Notes: generated by a model not told the origin, from the sequence alone. 57,478 bases of DNA from Verrucomicrobiia bacterium (GCA_035495615.1 DATJFP010000069.1:1-57478); one strand, 5' to 3'. Positions 23,044 to 32,643 are shown, counted from the first letter of the stretch. A program made the numbers and translations.

Positions 23044-23289
23044 ATGCGCTCCCGGCTCCTGCGGTGTTTGTCCATTCTATGCATGCTCAGCGTTTTTTCA
23101 ACGCTTCCTTGCGAAGCCGCGAGAAAAGTCCCCTACCAAAAAGAAAAGAGCGCCTACTTCCGCAAACCCAGCGGCTATTGGCGGTCCTCCGAAGATTCCT
23201 TCCTCGAGAAAACAGCCAAAGGCATGGGGACGGGTTTCAAAAACCTCTTCCTGGGGCTGAAGAACCTGATCAACGCGGCGGGCTCGTAA
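23044..23289 (+). CDS. Small secreted protein of unknown function
   Basis: 81 residues on the plus strand. A typical signal peptide (MRSRLLRCLSILCMLSVFST, cleavage about residue 25 after CEA) is followed by a basic segment and a C-terminal amphipathic stretch (GMGTGFKNLFLGLKNLINAA). It starts 45 bases from the divergent MazG-like gene. No strong Shine-Dalgarno is seen, which lowers confidence. No family recognised. Confidence 0.5.
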   Translation: MRSRLLRCLSILCMLSVFSTLPCEAARKVPYQKEKSAYFRKPSGYWRSSEDSFLEKTAKGMGTGFKNLFLGLKNLINAAGS

Positions 23290-23306
23290 CGCTCTTTCGC
23301 GGAATC

Positions 23307-23675
23307 CTACGGAATTGCTTTTTTAACCTGCGAAATGAATTCGTCCGGCTGGAACGGCTTGTTGACGAACGCGACGATGTCTTTGGGCTCGAATTCTTCT
23401 TTGGTTTCGGGCTGGGCCGAAATCACGATGACGGGAGTATCCCGGATGGCGGGAACCTTTTTGATTTCCTTCACGAATTCCGCGCCGTTCATCACCGGCA
23501 GCAGAACATCCAGGATGATGAGGTCCGGCTTTTCCGATTTCGCTTTTTCCAGGGCTTCCCTGCCGTTGTAGGCGGTCACCACTTCGAAACGGTGGACGAG
23601 CAGGCGGGATTTCAGAAGCTTGATGAGGTACTCTTCGTCATCCACCACGAGAATTTTTTTGCGGATCTCGGTCAT
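23307..23675 (-). CDS. Single-domain response regulator (CheY-like)
   Basis: 122 residues made only of a receiver domain: acidic residues Asp12/Asp13 in LVVDDEEYLI, phosphoacceptor Asp56 in DLIILDVLLP, Ser/Thr switch in VIVISAQ and Lys in FVNKPFQ. There is no output domain. GAGGAAG precedes the ATG. No histidine kinase is adjacent; the only kinase in the window is at 52298-54301, and any pairing would be a guess. It is a close relative of the first domain of the tandem receiver at 20944. Confidence 0.92.
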   Translation of the reverse strand: MTEIRKKILVVDDEEYLIKLLKSRLLVHRFEVVTAYNGREALEKAKSEKPDLIILDVLLPVMNGAEFVKEIKKVPAIRDTPVIVISAQPETKEEFEPKDIVAFVNKPFQPDEFISQVKKAIP

Positions 23676-23754
23676 CGGGCTTCCTCAGGGATAGGAAATC
23701 GTAGGGATTATAACGACTTGCGCGGGAAATGTCTTTACGAAACGAGGATCCGCA

Positions 23755-24048
23755 TCAAGAGATTGCGGGTACGACAGGAACGGCGGCGGCCTTCGGCGAA
23801 ACGACTTTTTCGAGGTAGGTTTTGCGGTTAGGTTCCTTGGCCACTTCTTCTCCCTCGCCGCTGCGTGCCAGGATTTCGGCTTCCAGTTCTGCGCGGCGAT
23901 TGGCTTCCGCGAGGGTGATGACGGGCTGGAAACGGCCGCTTTCATCCCGGAGCTGCTCGGGCTCCGCGGAGGCGAAAGGACAAACGACGCAAAGGACCAG
24001 CAGAAGAGCGGGGGCCAGAACTTTAAAAGAGGAGATTTTCAGGTTCAT
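23755..24048 (-). CDS. Small secreted protein of unknown function
   Basis: 97 residues with a signal peptide (about 1-28: VLAPALLLVLCVVCPFASA) and a polar, helical mature part rich in Glu/Ala (EANRRAELEAEILARSGEGE), ending in a Pro/Val/Ala tail. ATG at 24048 gives a normal signal length; a TTG at 24081 with AAAAGGAT in front would add 11 residues and is a real alternative. A strong promoter lies upstream. No family recognised. Confidence 0.6.
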   Translation of the reverse strand: MNLKISSFKVLAPALLLVLCVVCPFASAEPEQLRDESGRFQPVITLAEANRRAELEAEILARSGEGEEVAKEPNRKTYLEKVVSPKAAAVPVVPAIS

Positions 24049-24103
24049 GAGATCATGCTTTCTGACAGAAAATCTTTTCAAATCCTTTTAAAACATGGTT
24101 GTT

Positions 24104-24132
24104 ACTATAAAATGAAACAAGCCGCTTTTCAA
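24104..24132 (-). promoter_or_regulatory. Predicted promoter of the small secreted protein gene
   Basis: On minus: TTGAAA (24132-24127), a 17-base spacer and TATAGT (24109-24104). The distance to the TTG at 24081 and ATG at 24048 is 23 and 56 bases. Confidence 0.6.
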
Positions 24133-24169
24133 TGCTTTTTTGGCTCGGAAGAAGGAAAAAGAGGATCCC

Positions 24170-25678
24170 CTACAGGGCACAAACCTCGTGGATGGCTTTG
24201 AGAAGGTCTTCCCGGTGAGGCTCGAGTTCTGCCGGAGAATACCCGAGGGAAAGCCGGCGGTAGAGCAGGTCGTCGACACTGCGCGCCATTTCCGTCCGGA
24301 CCGCGTAAACCAACTCGGCTTTAATTAAAGGAAGGCCGGGTGAAACAGCTTCGAAAAGCGCGGGATTTTCTTTTCCAAGCTTCAGAAGGTCCGTATACCG
24401 TGCCCCATATTTTTCGACAAGGCCTTGAATCAGCTCCAGCGAAACGCCGTGCTCGCGGGCCGTGCGAGGAAGCCCTTCTTCGTCGATGCGGCCGCTGCCG
24501 TACAAAGCCTCGATTTTTACCATGGAGTTCGGACGGATCCGGTCCACGCAGTCTTCCGCGATGCTGCGGTAGGACGTGAATTTGCCGCCCGCCACGAAAA
24601 ACAGACCGGACGCTGTGGTAAAAACCGCGTGCTCCCGCGACACATTCGACGCGCTGCCTTCCCTTTTCAGCAGCGGCCTCAGCCCGGCGAAGCTCACCTT
24701 GAAATCCTCGCGGTGCAATTCAAGGCCCGGAAAAACACGGCGCGTTTCTTCGATGAGGTACGCGATATCCGCCTCCTCCGGCGCCACCTGGTCCGGCGAA
24801 CCCGAGTAATCCGTGTCCGTCGTCCCGATCATGGAATTATTTTTCCACGGCAGCACGAAAAAGATGCGGTTGTCGCGCTCGGCCGGAATCAGGAACGCGT
24901 GTTTGCAGATTTTTTTCGGCGTCACGATGTGCACGCCTTTGGTCGGCCGGACTTTTTCCGGCGCATGAGGCTCGTCGAGCTTGAGCAGGGCATTGGTCCA
25001 CGGCCCCGCAGCGCAAAAAAAGTTCCTGGCCCGGATCTCGAACTCCGGCTTTTCAGGCGCGAGGCGGTCGCGGGCCCGCACGCCGGTGACACGGCCGTTT
25101 TCCTTGATGAAGGCCGTCACCTCGACGTAGTTGGCGACATGCGCGCCATGGGCGTCCGCGGCAAGCACGTTCTCCAGGCACACGCGCGCGTCGTCCATCT
25201 GCGCGTCGTAATAAAGCACGCCGCCGGTCAGGCCTTCGCTTTTGAGGTTGGGTTCGTGCTTGAGAAGATCGTCGCGGCTCAGAAAACGGTGCTGCCCGAT
25301 TTTCTGGGAACCGGCCAGCAGGTCGTAGAGAAACACGCCGAGCCGCATCATCCAAAGCGGACGCCTGTCCCCTTCGTAGACGGGAATGATGAAAGCCAGC
25401 GGCCGGACCAGATGCGGCGCGGCCTGCACGTGGAAATAGCGTTCCCGGAGGGACTCGCGGACCAGGCCGAATTCGAAGCGTTCCAGATAGCGGATGCCGC
25501 CGTGCATGAGCTTGGAGGATTTGCTGGAGGTGCCGGCCGCGAAGTCGTTTTTTTCGAGCAGCGCGACTTTCATGCGCCGCAGCGCGGCAAGATGGGCGAT
25601 GGAGGCGCCATTGATGCCCCCGCCGATGACCAGAAGATCGTAATTATTTTTTTGATACCGCGGCAGATCGCGCTGCAA
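24170..25678 (-). CDS. glpD: Glycerol-3-phosphate dehydrogenase (FAD-dependent)
   Basis: 502 residues. An N-terminal dinucleotide-binding motif VIGGGINGASIAHLAALR (about 17-34), TSSKSSKLMHGGIRYLERFE, then FFCAAGPWTNALL, TDTDYSGSPDQV and the second FAD region GLFFVAGGKFTSYRSIAED match GlpD. The C-terminal helical domain ends near the last 110 residues. The enzyme oxidises glycerol-3-phosphate to dihydroxyacetone phosphate at the inner membrane and passes electrons to quinones. TTG at 25678 is used as start with GGGAG in front. No glycerol kinase or transporter is nearby. It follows the dienelactone hydrolase gene by 20 bases. Confidence 0.95.
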   Translation of the reverse strand: MQRDLPRYQKNNYDLLVIGGGINGASIAHLAALRRMKVALLEKNDFAAGTSSKSSKLMHGGIRYLERFEFGLVRESLRERYFHVQAAPHLVRPLAFIIPVYEGDRRPLWMMRLGVFLYDLLAGSQKIGQHRFLSRDDLLKHEPNLKSEGLTGGVLYYDAQMDDARVCLENVLAADAHGAHVANYVEVTAFIKENGRVTGVRARDRLAPEKPEFEIRARNFFCAAGPWTNALLKLDEPHAPEKVRPTKGVHIVTPKKICKHAFLIPAERDNRIFFVLPWKNNSMIGTTDTDYSGSPDQVAPEEADIAYLIEETRRVFPGLELHREDFKVSFAGLRPLLKREGSASNVSREHAVFTTASGLFFVAGGKFTSYRSIAEDCVDRIRPNSMVKIEALYGSGRIDEEGLPRTAREHGVSLELIQGLVEKYGARYTDLLKLGKENPALFEAVSPGLPLIKAELVYAVRTEMARSVDDLLYRRLSLGYSPAELEPHREDLLKAIHEVCAL

Positions 25679-25698
25679 GAGGTCTCCCGGGTAAAAAA

Positions 25699-26490
25699 TT
25701 ACGCCGGTGTTTCCGAAAAGATCTCGTTAAAAAACTGCTTGAGCATTTCCCACGAGCGCCGGTCCGCATTGGCATTGTAGGCCATGCCTTTGGAATTGTC
25801 GTTCCCCGCTTCGGCCACGGTAAAGCTGTGGACAGCCCCGGAGAAAAGCACGAACTGCCAGTCCGCGCCGGCCTCGGTCATCTCTTTCTGGAAGGCGTCC
25901 CGTTCCTCTTTCGGAATAAACTTGTCGTCGGCTCCGCTGAAGGCGATAACCTTCGCCTTCACGTTCCCTTTTTCCGCCGGAGCCGGCGTGGAAAGCGCGC
26001 CGTGGAAGCTGGCCACACCCTTCAGGTCAAAACCCGCGCGCGCCATTTCCAGCACGGTCGTACCTCCGAAGCAATAACCGATCGCCGCGATACGTTTTAC
26101 GTCCACGTGAGGGTCGGCCTTGAGGGTGTCGAGCGCGGCCTGCGCGCGCTCACGCATGAGCTTGCGGTCGCTTTTCAGCGCGCCGGAAAGCTTGCCCGCT
26201 TCTTCGTGCGTTTCGGCATGCACGCCCTTACCGTACATGTCCGCGGCAAAAGCCACGTAGCCCATCTGCGCAAGCATGTCCGCGCGGCGCTTCGCGTAAT
26301 CGTTCAGGCCTTTCCATTCGTGAACCACAACAACGCCGGGCCGCGTCCCCTGCACTGCGTCGTCGTAAACGAGATAGCCTTCCAGCACGGTATCGCCTTG
26401 CTTGTATTCGACGGTCTTTCCCTGCAGGGCGGCAAACGCAGGCGTCTGGGCCGCGGCCAGGGCAAGGACAAGCATGAGGATTTTTTTCAC
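25699..26490 (-). CDS. Secreted dienelactone-hydrolase-family protein
   Basis: 263 residues. A signal peptide (about 1-20, ending PAFA) leads into an alpha/beta hydrolase of the DLH type: GVVVVHEWKGLNDYAKRRAD, nucleophile Cys in AAIGYCFGGTTVLEMA (about 141), Asp in FSGADDKFIP and His in SGAVHSFTVAEAG complete the triad. Classic DLH is cytoplasmic; this one carries an export signal, so a periplasmic role on esters or lactones is likely. The true substrate is unknown. GTG at 26490 is the start with GGAG in front. Confidence 0.9.
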   Translation of the reverse strand: MKKILMLVLALAAAQTPAFAALQGKTVEYKQGDTVLEGYLVYDDAVQGTRPGVVVVHEWKGLNDYAKRRADMLAQMGYVAFAADMYGKGVHAETHEEAGKLSGALKSDRKLMRERAQAALDTLKADPHVDVKRIAAIGYCFGGTTVLEMARAGFDLKGVASFHGALSTPAPAEKGNVKAKVIAFSGADDKFIPKEERDAFQKEMTEAGADWQFVLFSGAVHSFTVAEAGNDNSKGMAYNANADRRSWEMLKQFFNEIFSETPA

Positions 26491-26512
26491 GGACGTCTCC
26501 TTCCTCGAAAAG

Positions 26513-26860
26513 TTAAACGGCGGTCAGCGCATTGACTTTGGCCGCGCAGATGAAATCGTTTTCGGAAATGCCGCCGATCGCGTGCGTGGAATAGCGGACC
26601 GTGCAATTCTTGTAGCCGAACTGGATGTCGGGGTGATGGTCTTCCTGGTGCGCGATCCAGGCCACGGCATTCACGAAGGCGGTGGTCTGATAATAATTTT
26701 TGAAGGTAAACGTTTTTTGAACCTGGCCGTCGCGGTATTCCCAGCCGGGAACGTGTTCCAGGTAGGACGTAATCTCAGCGGACGTCATGGGCTGGGTCTT
26801 GCCTTCGCAGGGACGGCACTTTTTGGAGCTGAGGGTTTCGGCGGAAATATCCTGGGGCAT
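26513..26860 (-). CDS. phhB: Pterin-4a-carbinolamine dehydratase
   Basis: 115 residues. The core AYWIAHQEDHHPDI-type motif (here AWIAHQEDHHPDIQF, about 66-80) carries the His-His-Pro triad, and W...V..F.F..Y....AFVNAV comes before it. The family recycles the pterin cofactor of aromatic amino acid hydroxylases and dimerises. No hydroxylase gene is in the window. In bacteria lacking one, the protein may have another role. A good AGGAGG stands before the ATG. Confidence 0.93.
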   Translation of the reverse strand: MPQDISAETLSSKKCRPCEGKTQPMTSAEITSYLEHVPGWEYRDGQVQKTFTFKNYYQTTAFVNAVAWIAHQEDHHPDIQFGYKNCTVRYSTHAIGGISENDFICAAKVNALTAV

Positions 26861-26917
26861 GGCAACCTCCTGGGGAGGATTAGGTGAGACAACGAGATCT
26901 TGGCGAAGAAATACGGC

Positions 26918-28357
26918 TTACGCCTCGACGGTTTCTTCCTGCTTCTTTTTCGGACGCGAGAAGGCATGCGTCGAATGGCCGAAAAACATTTCGGCGGATT
27001 CCATGAGCGTTTCTGAAAGCGTGGGGTGCGGATGCACGCATTCCGCGAGGTCGCGTATCGTAGCCCCCATTTCCACGGCAACGACGCCTTCGGAAATAAG
27101 ATCACCGGCGCCATGGCCCGCGATTCCCACACCAAGCACCCTTTCGGTTTCAGGCTCGACGATGATCTTCGTTACCCCGTCGGTCCGGTCGAGGGTCAGC
27201 GCGCGGCCGGAAGCCGACCACGGAAAGCGCACGACTTCGACGTTGATATTCTTTTTCCGGGCTTCGGATTCCGTAAGGCCGCACCAGGCGACTTCGGGAT
27301 CGGTGAAAACGACAGCAGGAATCACGATATCACGGAAAGCGCTGGGCTCGCCGGTGATGACTTCCACCGCGATGCGCGCTTCCTTCGCAGCCTTGTGCGC
27401 CAGGAGCATGCCGCCGGCCACGTCGCCAATCGCGTAGATAGCCGGATCGGACGTCTGCTGATGCTCGTCCACTTTGATGAAGCCTTTGTCGTCGCGTTCG
27501 ATCTTGGTATTTTCCAGGCCGAGATCTTCGACGTTCGGCACGCGGCCCACAGAAACGAGCACGCGGTCGTAGAGCTCTTCTTTTTTCTTCCCATCGCAGT
27601 CCATGGAAACGAAGATCTGCTTTTTCTGCGTGGCCATTTTCAAAACCTTGGTCTTCAGCCGCACTTCCTTGAAATTCTTTTCCGCGAAGTGCGCCACGGG
27701 ACGCACGAGATCCGGGTCCGCGCCCGCGAGAATCGAGTCCATGGCTTCGACCATGACGATGTTGCTGCCGAGCGCCGCGTATACCGTGCCGAGTTCCATG
27801 CCGATGTAGCCGCCGCCCACGACGAGGAGGCTCTCGGGAATTTCCTGGACCTCGAGAGCTTCGGTCGACGTCATGATGCGCGGATTGCCGAGGTCAAACG
27901 CCGACGGCATGGCCGGCAGCGAGCCCACGGCGACGATGGCCTGGTCGTAACGAATGAACTTCTGGCCTTCGGAAGTCTCGACGCGCAGCGTCTGCGAGTC
28001 TTCGAAATGCCCGCGGCCGTGCCACACTTCCACGCCGCGGCGCGACGCGAGGCCCTGGATGCCCTGACTGAGCTTCGAAAGAATGGATTCCTTCCACGCG
28101 ACGAGCTTCGAGAGCTCGATCTTCGGGTCCTGGAACGTAATGCCGCGCTTGGCCGATTCCTTGGCTTCCTTGATCATCTCCGTCGCGTGCAAAAGCGCTT
28201 TCGACGGAATGCAGCCGCGGTTCAGGCACACGCCGCCGAGCCGGCTTTCCTTTTCGACGAGGATGACTTTCTTGCCCTTGTCGGCCGCGTAAAAGGCCGC
28301 GGCATAACCGCCGGGCCCAGCGCCTACGACGACGATATCGGTCTTGGTCGGATTCAT
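26918..28357 (-). CDS. lpdA: Dihydrolipoyl dehydrogenase (E3)
   Basis: 479 residues: FAD-binding VVGAGPGGYAAAFYAADK (about 11-28), redox disulfide Cys44/Cys49 in GGVCLNRGCIPSK, NAD-binding VVGGGYIGMELGTVYAALG, AIGDVAGGMLLAHKAAKE and the C-terminal His-Glu pair in CVHPHPTLSETLMESA. It re-oxidises dihydrolipoyl groups of the E2 subunit and makes NADH. The start overlaps the aceF stop (ATGA). A Lys-rich tail follows the interface domain. Confidence 0.96.
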   Translation of the reverse strand: MNPTKTDIVVVGAGPGGYAAAFYAADKGKKVILVEKESRLGGVCLNRGCIPSKALLHATEMIKEAKESAKRGITFQDPKIELSKLVAWKESILSKLSQGIQGLASRRGVEVWHGRGHFEDSQTLRVETSEGQKFIRYDQAIVAVGSLPAMPSAFDLGNPRIMTSTEALEVQEIPESLLVVGGGYIGMELGTVYAALGSNIVMVEAMDSILAGADPDLVRPVAHFAEKNFKEVRLKTKVLKMATQKKQIFVSMDCDGKKKEELYDRVLVSVGRVPNVEDLGLENTKIERDDKGFIKVDEHQQTSDPAIYAIGDVAGGMLLAHKAAKEARIAVEVITGEPSAFRDIVIPAVVFTDPEVAWCGLTESEARKKNINVEVVRFPWSASGRALTLDRTDGVTKIIVEPETERVLGVGIAGHGAGDLISEGVVAVEMGATIRDLAECVHPHPTLSETLMESAEMFFGHSTHAFSRPKKKQEETVEA

Positions 28358-29730
28358 TTCTTTCCTTTCTTCACCGGCGCCGGGGCGCTCTTGGAATCTT
28401 TTTTGGCGGAAGCGGGCTCGGCAAGGGACGTCTTTCCCAGCCGCAATTCGTCTTCCGGAAACTTTTCGATCGCCTGAACCAGCTCGCGGATGAAGCGCGC
28501 GCCGTCGGCGCCGTCCACCACGCGGTGATCATAGGAGAGCGAGAGCGGCATCAGGACGCGCTGCTCAATTTTCTTGTCGATCACGACGGCTTTGGCCATG
28601 CCGCGCGAAACGCCCAGGATCGCGACCTCGGGCTTGTTGATGATCGGCGTGAAGTGCTGGCCGCCGATGCCGCCGAGATTCGACACCGTGAACGTGCCGC
28701 CTTTCAGGTCATCCATGCCGACCTTGCGCTGGCGCGTCTTTTCCGCGAGCTCGCCGAGCTCTTTGGAAATGCGAAGCAGGTCTTTCTTGTCCACGTCACG
28801 CAGCACCGGGACGATGAGCCCCTGCTCCGTATCCACGGCAACGCCGACGTGATAATAATTTTTGAGGACGAGCTCGCCTGCCGCCTCGTCGAGGCTGGCG
28901 TTGAAGCCCGGAAACTTTTTGAGCGCGACCGTGCAGGCCTTCAGGATGACGGCGGTCAGCGTGAGTTTCACGCCTTTTTTCTCGTAGTCGGGCGCGTACT
29001 TCTTCACGAGCGCCATGACGGCCGTGACGTCCGCTTCGTCGTTTTGCGTGACGTGCGGGATCGTGGTCCAGGATTCCTGCATCTTCTCCGCGATCTTCTT
29101 GCGGAGCGACGTGAGCGGCTTCTTGGTGACCGGGCCCCACTTGGAGAAGTCGATGCTTTCCGCCACGGGCTTGGGGGCCTGGGCCGCTCCCGCGGGAGCA
29201 GCGCCGCCGGAAAAAACCACGGACTGGAGATAGCGAATGTAATTGGCCACGTCCTGCAGAATGATGCGGCCGCCGCGTTCGGAGCCGCGCACGCGGCCGA
29301 GGTCAATGCCGAGCTCGCTAGCCATTTTGCGGATGGAAGGCGCGGCCGGAGGCGCGAAACCGCTGGAAGAAACGTACTGATAAGCACCGGGCTGGACCGG
29401 ACCCTGCGAAGGGACCGGGGCTGCCTGGACGGGTGCCTGCGTCTTGGACGCGGGAGCCGCCGCGGGTTTTTCCGCGGGTTTTTCTGCGGACGCGCTGCCG
29501 TTTTCGGAAATCGAAAGGATGGCCTGGCCCACGCTGACTTTGTCGCCGACCTTCACGTGGACTTTGGTGACCACGCCGGATTCCGTGGCGGGAATCGGGG
29601 CAACCGCTTTCTCGTTTTCCAGCTCGAGTACGGTCTGGTTTTTCTTAACCTTGTCGCCCTCTTTGACCAAAATGTTAATGACGGACCCGGATTCCGCGGT
29701 CTCACCAAGCTTGGGTACTCTGATTTCCAT
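28354..29730 (-). CDS. aceF: Pyruvate dehydrogenase E2 (dihydrolipoyl acetyltransferase)
   Basis: 458 residues. One lipoyl domain (1-78) has its lipoylated Lys41 in LELENEKAVAPI. An Ala/Pro-rich linker leads to the peripheral-subunit-binding domain (about 125-165: SIRKMASELGIDLGRVRGSE) and then to the acetyltransferase core, which ends SYDHRVVDGADGARFIREL with catalytic His and Asp. A second low-complexity tail (AKKDSKSAPAPVKKGKK) is unusual but short. The protein forms the core of the PDH complex. Many AceF proteins have two or three lipoyl domains; this one has a single one. Confidence 0.96.
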   Translation of the reverse strand: MEIRVPKLGETAESGSVINILVKEGDKVKKNQTVLELENEKAVAPIPATESGVVTKVHVKVGDKVSVGQAILSISENGSASAEKPAEKPAAAPASKTQAPVQAAPVPSQGPVQPGAYQYVSSSGFAPPAAPSIRKMASELGIDLGRVRGSERGGRIILQDVANYIRYLQSVVFSGGAAPAGAAQAPKPVAESIDFSKWGPVTKKPLTSLRKKIAEKMQESWTTIPHVTQNDEADVTAVMALVKKYAPDYEKKGVKLTLTAVILKACTVALKKFPGFNASLDEAAGELVLKNYYHVGVAVDTEQGLIVPVLRDVDKKDLLRISKELGELAEKTRQRKVGMDDLKGGTFTVSNLGGIGGQHFTPIINKPEVAILGVSRGMAKAVVIDKKIEQRVLMPLSLSYDHRVVDGADGARFIRELVQAIEKFPEDELRLGKTSLAEPASAKKDSKSAPAPVKKGKK

Positions 29731-29756
29731 GACTTATCCCTTTGGGTGATTATTTC

Positions 29757-32462
29757 TTAATGGCAGATCGGATAAACTTTTTCGGGGTCGACGCCGAGAT
29801 CCTTGATGGCCTGGGAAACGACCTTGGGCTTGATCTCGCCTTTCTGGGCGAGCGCGTAGAGGCAGGCAATGACCGTGCTTTCCGCGTCCACTTCGAAAAA
29901 CCGCCGGAGATTCTCGCGCGTTTCGCTTCTTCCGAAGCCGTCCGTGCCGAGGCAGAACAGGCCGCCGGGAACCCAATCCTGGATCTGGCCCGGGACGATC
30001 TTCATGTTGTCCGAGACCGCGACGAACGCGCCTTTTTCTTTTTCCAGCGTCTTTTCGAGATACGACTTTTTCGGCGTCTCTTCCGGATGCAGCATGTTCC
30101 AACGCCGGGCCGCGAGAGCTTCGTTTCTCAGGCGCTTGTAGCTTGTCGCGCTCCACACGTCCGCGGACACGCCGTATTTCTCCGCGAGAATTTCCTGCGC
30201 CTTCAGCGCCGACAAAAGGATCGAACCACTTCCGAAGATCTGCACCTTCGGGCCTTTTTCGGACGCGGCTTTGCGGAACTTATAAAGTCCCTGAAGGATG
30301 CCTTCCCGTGCGCCTTCGGGCATGGGCACCTGCGCGTAATTCTCGTTGTAAAGCGTGATGTAATAGAAGATGTCCTCGCCTTCCTTGTACATGCGGCGCA
30401 TGCCGTCCTCGAAAATCACGGCAAGCTCGTACGCGAAAGCCGGATCGTACGCATAGCAGGTCGCGATGGTGCTCGCAGCCAGGAGGCTGTGGCCGTCCTG
30501 GTGCTGCAGGCCTTCGCCGTTCAGCGTGGTGCGTCCGGACGTGGCGCCGAGCAAAAATCCCTTGGCCTTGATGTCGCCCGCGAGCCAGATGAGATCGCCG
30601 ACGCGCTGGAAACCGAACATCGAGTAATAGATGAAAAACGGAATCATGGAAAAGCCGTGCGTCGCGTAGCTGGTGCCGGCCGCGATGAACGAACTCATGG
30701 AGCCGGCCTCGTTGATCCCCTCTTCGAGGATCTGGCCGTCCTTGGATTCCTGATAATAAAGGAGGCTCTCGCTGTCCACGGGTTCGTACAGCTGGCCCTT
30801 GGGCGAATAAATGCCGATCTCGCGGAAAAGGCCGTCCATGCCGAACGTGCGCGCTTCGTCCGGAATGATCGGCACGATGTTGCGGCCTATGTCCGGGTTC
30901 CGGAGCAGCCGGCTCAGAATACGGACGAATGCCATGGTCGTGGAGGCTTCCTGCGTGCCCGGGGAATTCAAAAATTCCTGGAAGTATTCGATGCCCGGGA
31001 CGTTCAGCGGCTTCGCGCGAATCTTGCGCTCCGGCAGAAATCCCCCCAGCGACTTGCGGCGGCTGATGAGGTATTCGTTTTCCTTGCTGTCGACCGGCGG
31101 CCGGTAAAACGGCGCGTCGACCACGTCTTCGTCGGGAATCGGAATGTTGAACCGCGCGCGGAATTCACGCAGTTCTTTTTCGTTCAGCTTTTTCTGCTGG
31201 TGCGTGATGTTGCGGCCTTCGCCCGCTTCGCCGAGGCCGTAGCCTTTCACGGTTTTCGCAAGAATAACCGTCGGACGGCCCTTGGTGTCCACCGCGTTCT
31301 TGTACGCGTTGTAGACTTTTTGCGGATCATGGCCGCCGCGCAGGATCTTGTGGATCTGCTCGTCGGTCATGTGGTTGACCAGCTGCAGGAGCTCGGGATA
31401 TTTCCCGAAAAAGTTTTTGCGGATGTACGCGCCGGATTCCACGGAATATTTCTGGTATTCGCCGTCGACCACTTCTTCCATGCGCTTGCGCAGAAGACCC
31501 GTGGTGTCGCGCTGCAGGAGTTCATCCCACTGCGAGCCCCAGATCACCTTCACGACGTTCCAGCCCGCGCCGCGGAAAACGCCTTCGAGTTCCTGGATGA
31601 TCTTGCCGTTGCCGCGCACCGGGCCGTCGAGACGCTGCAGGTTGCAGTTCACGACCCAGCAAAGGTTGTCGAGATTGTCACGCGCGGGAAGCGTGAGCGC
31701 GCCGAGCGATTCGGGTTCGTCGATTTCGCCGTCACCGACAAAGCACCAGATCTTGGATTCGCGCGCGCCTTCCGGGAGAAACCCACGGTTGCGGAGATAG
31801 CGGTTGAAACGCGCCTGGTAAATCGACATGATCGGGCCAAGGCCCATCGACACGGTCGGGAATTGCCAGAAATTCGGCATGAGGTAAGGATGCGGATAAG
31901 AAGAGAGTCCCCCGCCTTCGGCGAGTTCCTGCCGGAAATTATGCAGGTGCTTGGCATCCAGCCGGCGTTCGAGATAGGCGCGGCCGTAAGCGCCCGGAGA
32001 AGCATGGCCCTGGAAATAAAGGAAGTCGCCGGGCTCGTTGCCGCCCCAGCCGCGGAAGAAATGATTGAAGCCGACTTCATAAAGCGTGGCCGACGAAGCA
32101 AAGGTCGAAATGTGGCCGCCCAGGCCGTTGTGCAGGCGGTTGGCTTTGACGACCATGGCCATGGCGTTCCAGCGGATGTAGCTTTTAATTCGCCGCTCCA
32201 CTTCGCGGTCGCCCGGATAGGCCGTCTCTTCTTCCGGCGGGATCGTATTAATATAAGGAGTGGCCACGAGGTCCGGGGCCTGGACGCCGTTGTCGCGAAG
32301 GCGCTTGATCAAACGGTCGAGGAGAAGATGCGAACCCTTGGCGGACTTTTCTCTGAGGACGGCGGAGACGACGTATTCCAGGGATTCGAGCCAATGGCTA
32401 TCCTGTTCGGAGACAGACGCCGAACCCTGGGAGGCGCCGGTATTGCGTTTCGTATTGGACAT
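29757..32462 (-). CDS. aceE: Pyruvate dehydrogenase E1, homodimeric type
   Basis: About 901 residues, the size of the single-chain AceE E1. The thiamine-diphosphate motif is CFVGDGEIDEPESLGALTLP (about 235-254), ending with the Asn-rich NCNLQRLDGPVRGN segment. The region NHMTDEQIHKILRGGHDPQK and the C-terminal transketolase-like domain (TDGFGRSETRENLRRFFEVD) fit. It decarboxylates pyruvate and reductively acetylates the lipoyl group of AceF. I chose ATG at 32462, with GGAAA upstream; a GTG three codons earlier is possible. aceE-aceF-lpdA form one operon. Confidence 0.96.
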   Translation of the reverse strand: MSNTKRNTGASQGSASVSEQDSHWLESLEYVVSAVLREKSAKGSHLLLDRLIKRLRDNGVQAPDLVATPYINTIPPEEETAYPGDREVERRIKSYIRWNAMAMVVKANRLHNGLGGHISTFASSATLYEVGFNHFFRGWGGNEPGDFLYFQGHASPGAYGRAYLERRLDAKHLHNFRQELAEGGGLSSYPHPYLMPNFWQFPTVSMGLGPIMSIYQARFNRYLRNRGFLPEGARESKIWCFVGDGEIDEPESLGALTLPARDNLDNLCWVVNCNLQRLDGPVRGNGKIIQELEGVFRGAGWNVVKVIWGSQWDELLQRDTTGLLRKRMEEVVDGEYQKYSVESGAYIRKNFFGKYPELLQLVNHMTDEQIHKILRGGHDPQKVYNAYKNAVDTKGRPTVILAKTVKGYGLGEAGEGRNITHQQKKLNEKELREFRARFNIPIPDEDVVDAPFYRPPVDSKENEYLISRRKSLGGFLPERKIRAKPLNVPGIEYFQEFLNSPGTQEASTTMAFVRILSRLLRNPDIGRNIVPIIPDEARTFGMDGLFREIGIYSPKGQLYEPVDSESLLYYQESKDGQILEEGINEAGSMSSFIAAGTSYATHGFSMIPFFIYYSMFGFQRVGDLIWLAGDIKAKGFLLGATSGRTTLNGEGLQHQDGHSLLAASTIATCYAYDPAFAYELAVIFEDGMRRMYKEGEDIFYYITLYNENYAQVPMPEGAREGILQGLYKFRKAASEKGPKVQIFGSGSILLSALKAQEILAEKYGVSADVWSATSYKRLRNEALAARRWNMLHPEETPKKSYLEKTLEKEKGAFVAVSDNMKIVPGQIQDWVPGGLFCLGTDGFGRSETRENLRRFFEVDAESTVIACLYALAQKGEIKPKVVSQAIKDLGVDPEKVYPICH

Positions 32463-32643
32463 GGTTTGCACGTTTCCGTTACCCGCCCTGGGGGCGGACC
32501 TTTTTTTAGTACCTAAGGCTTGATGACTAGAGCATTTAAATGTTTTTTATTATCTCATCCCTGTCAAATCAGTCGGGGGTTGGAGCCGGGGAAGACTCCG
32601 GAGATGTTCCTAAAGCCTGAATTTCTGTATAATAACGCCCTTT
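32463..32643. promoter_or_regulatory. Divergent promoter region between aceE and lplA
   Basis: 181 bases between divergent start codons. For lplA a TATAAT (32628-32633) stands only 10 bases before the ATG. For aceE a TTGACA on minus (32577-32572) is the best -35 candidate, but the -10 at the proper distance (AACATT) is poor. A G/C palindrome (CCCGCCCTGGGGGCGG, about 32480-32495) lies in the aceE leader and could form a hairpin. No known riboswitch was recognised. Confidence 0.5.

Noticed and set aside
29742-32516. Open frame of 924 codons opposite aceE
   Set aside because: The minus strand is an unmistakable AceE. The plus frame has no recognisable motif.
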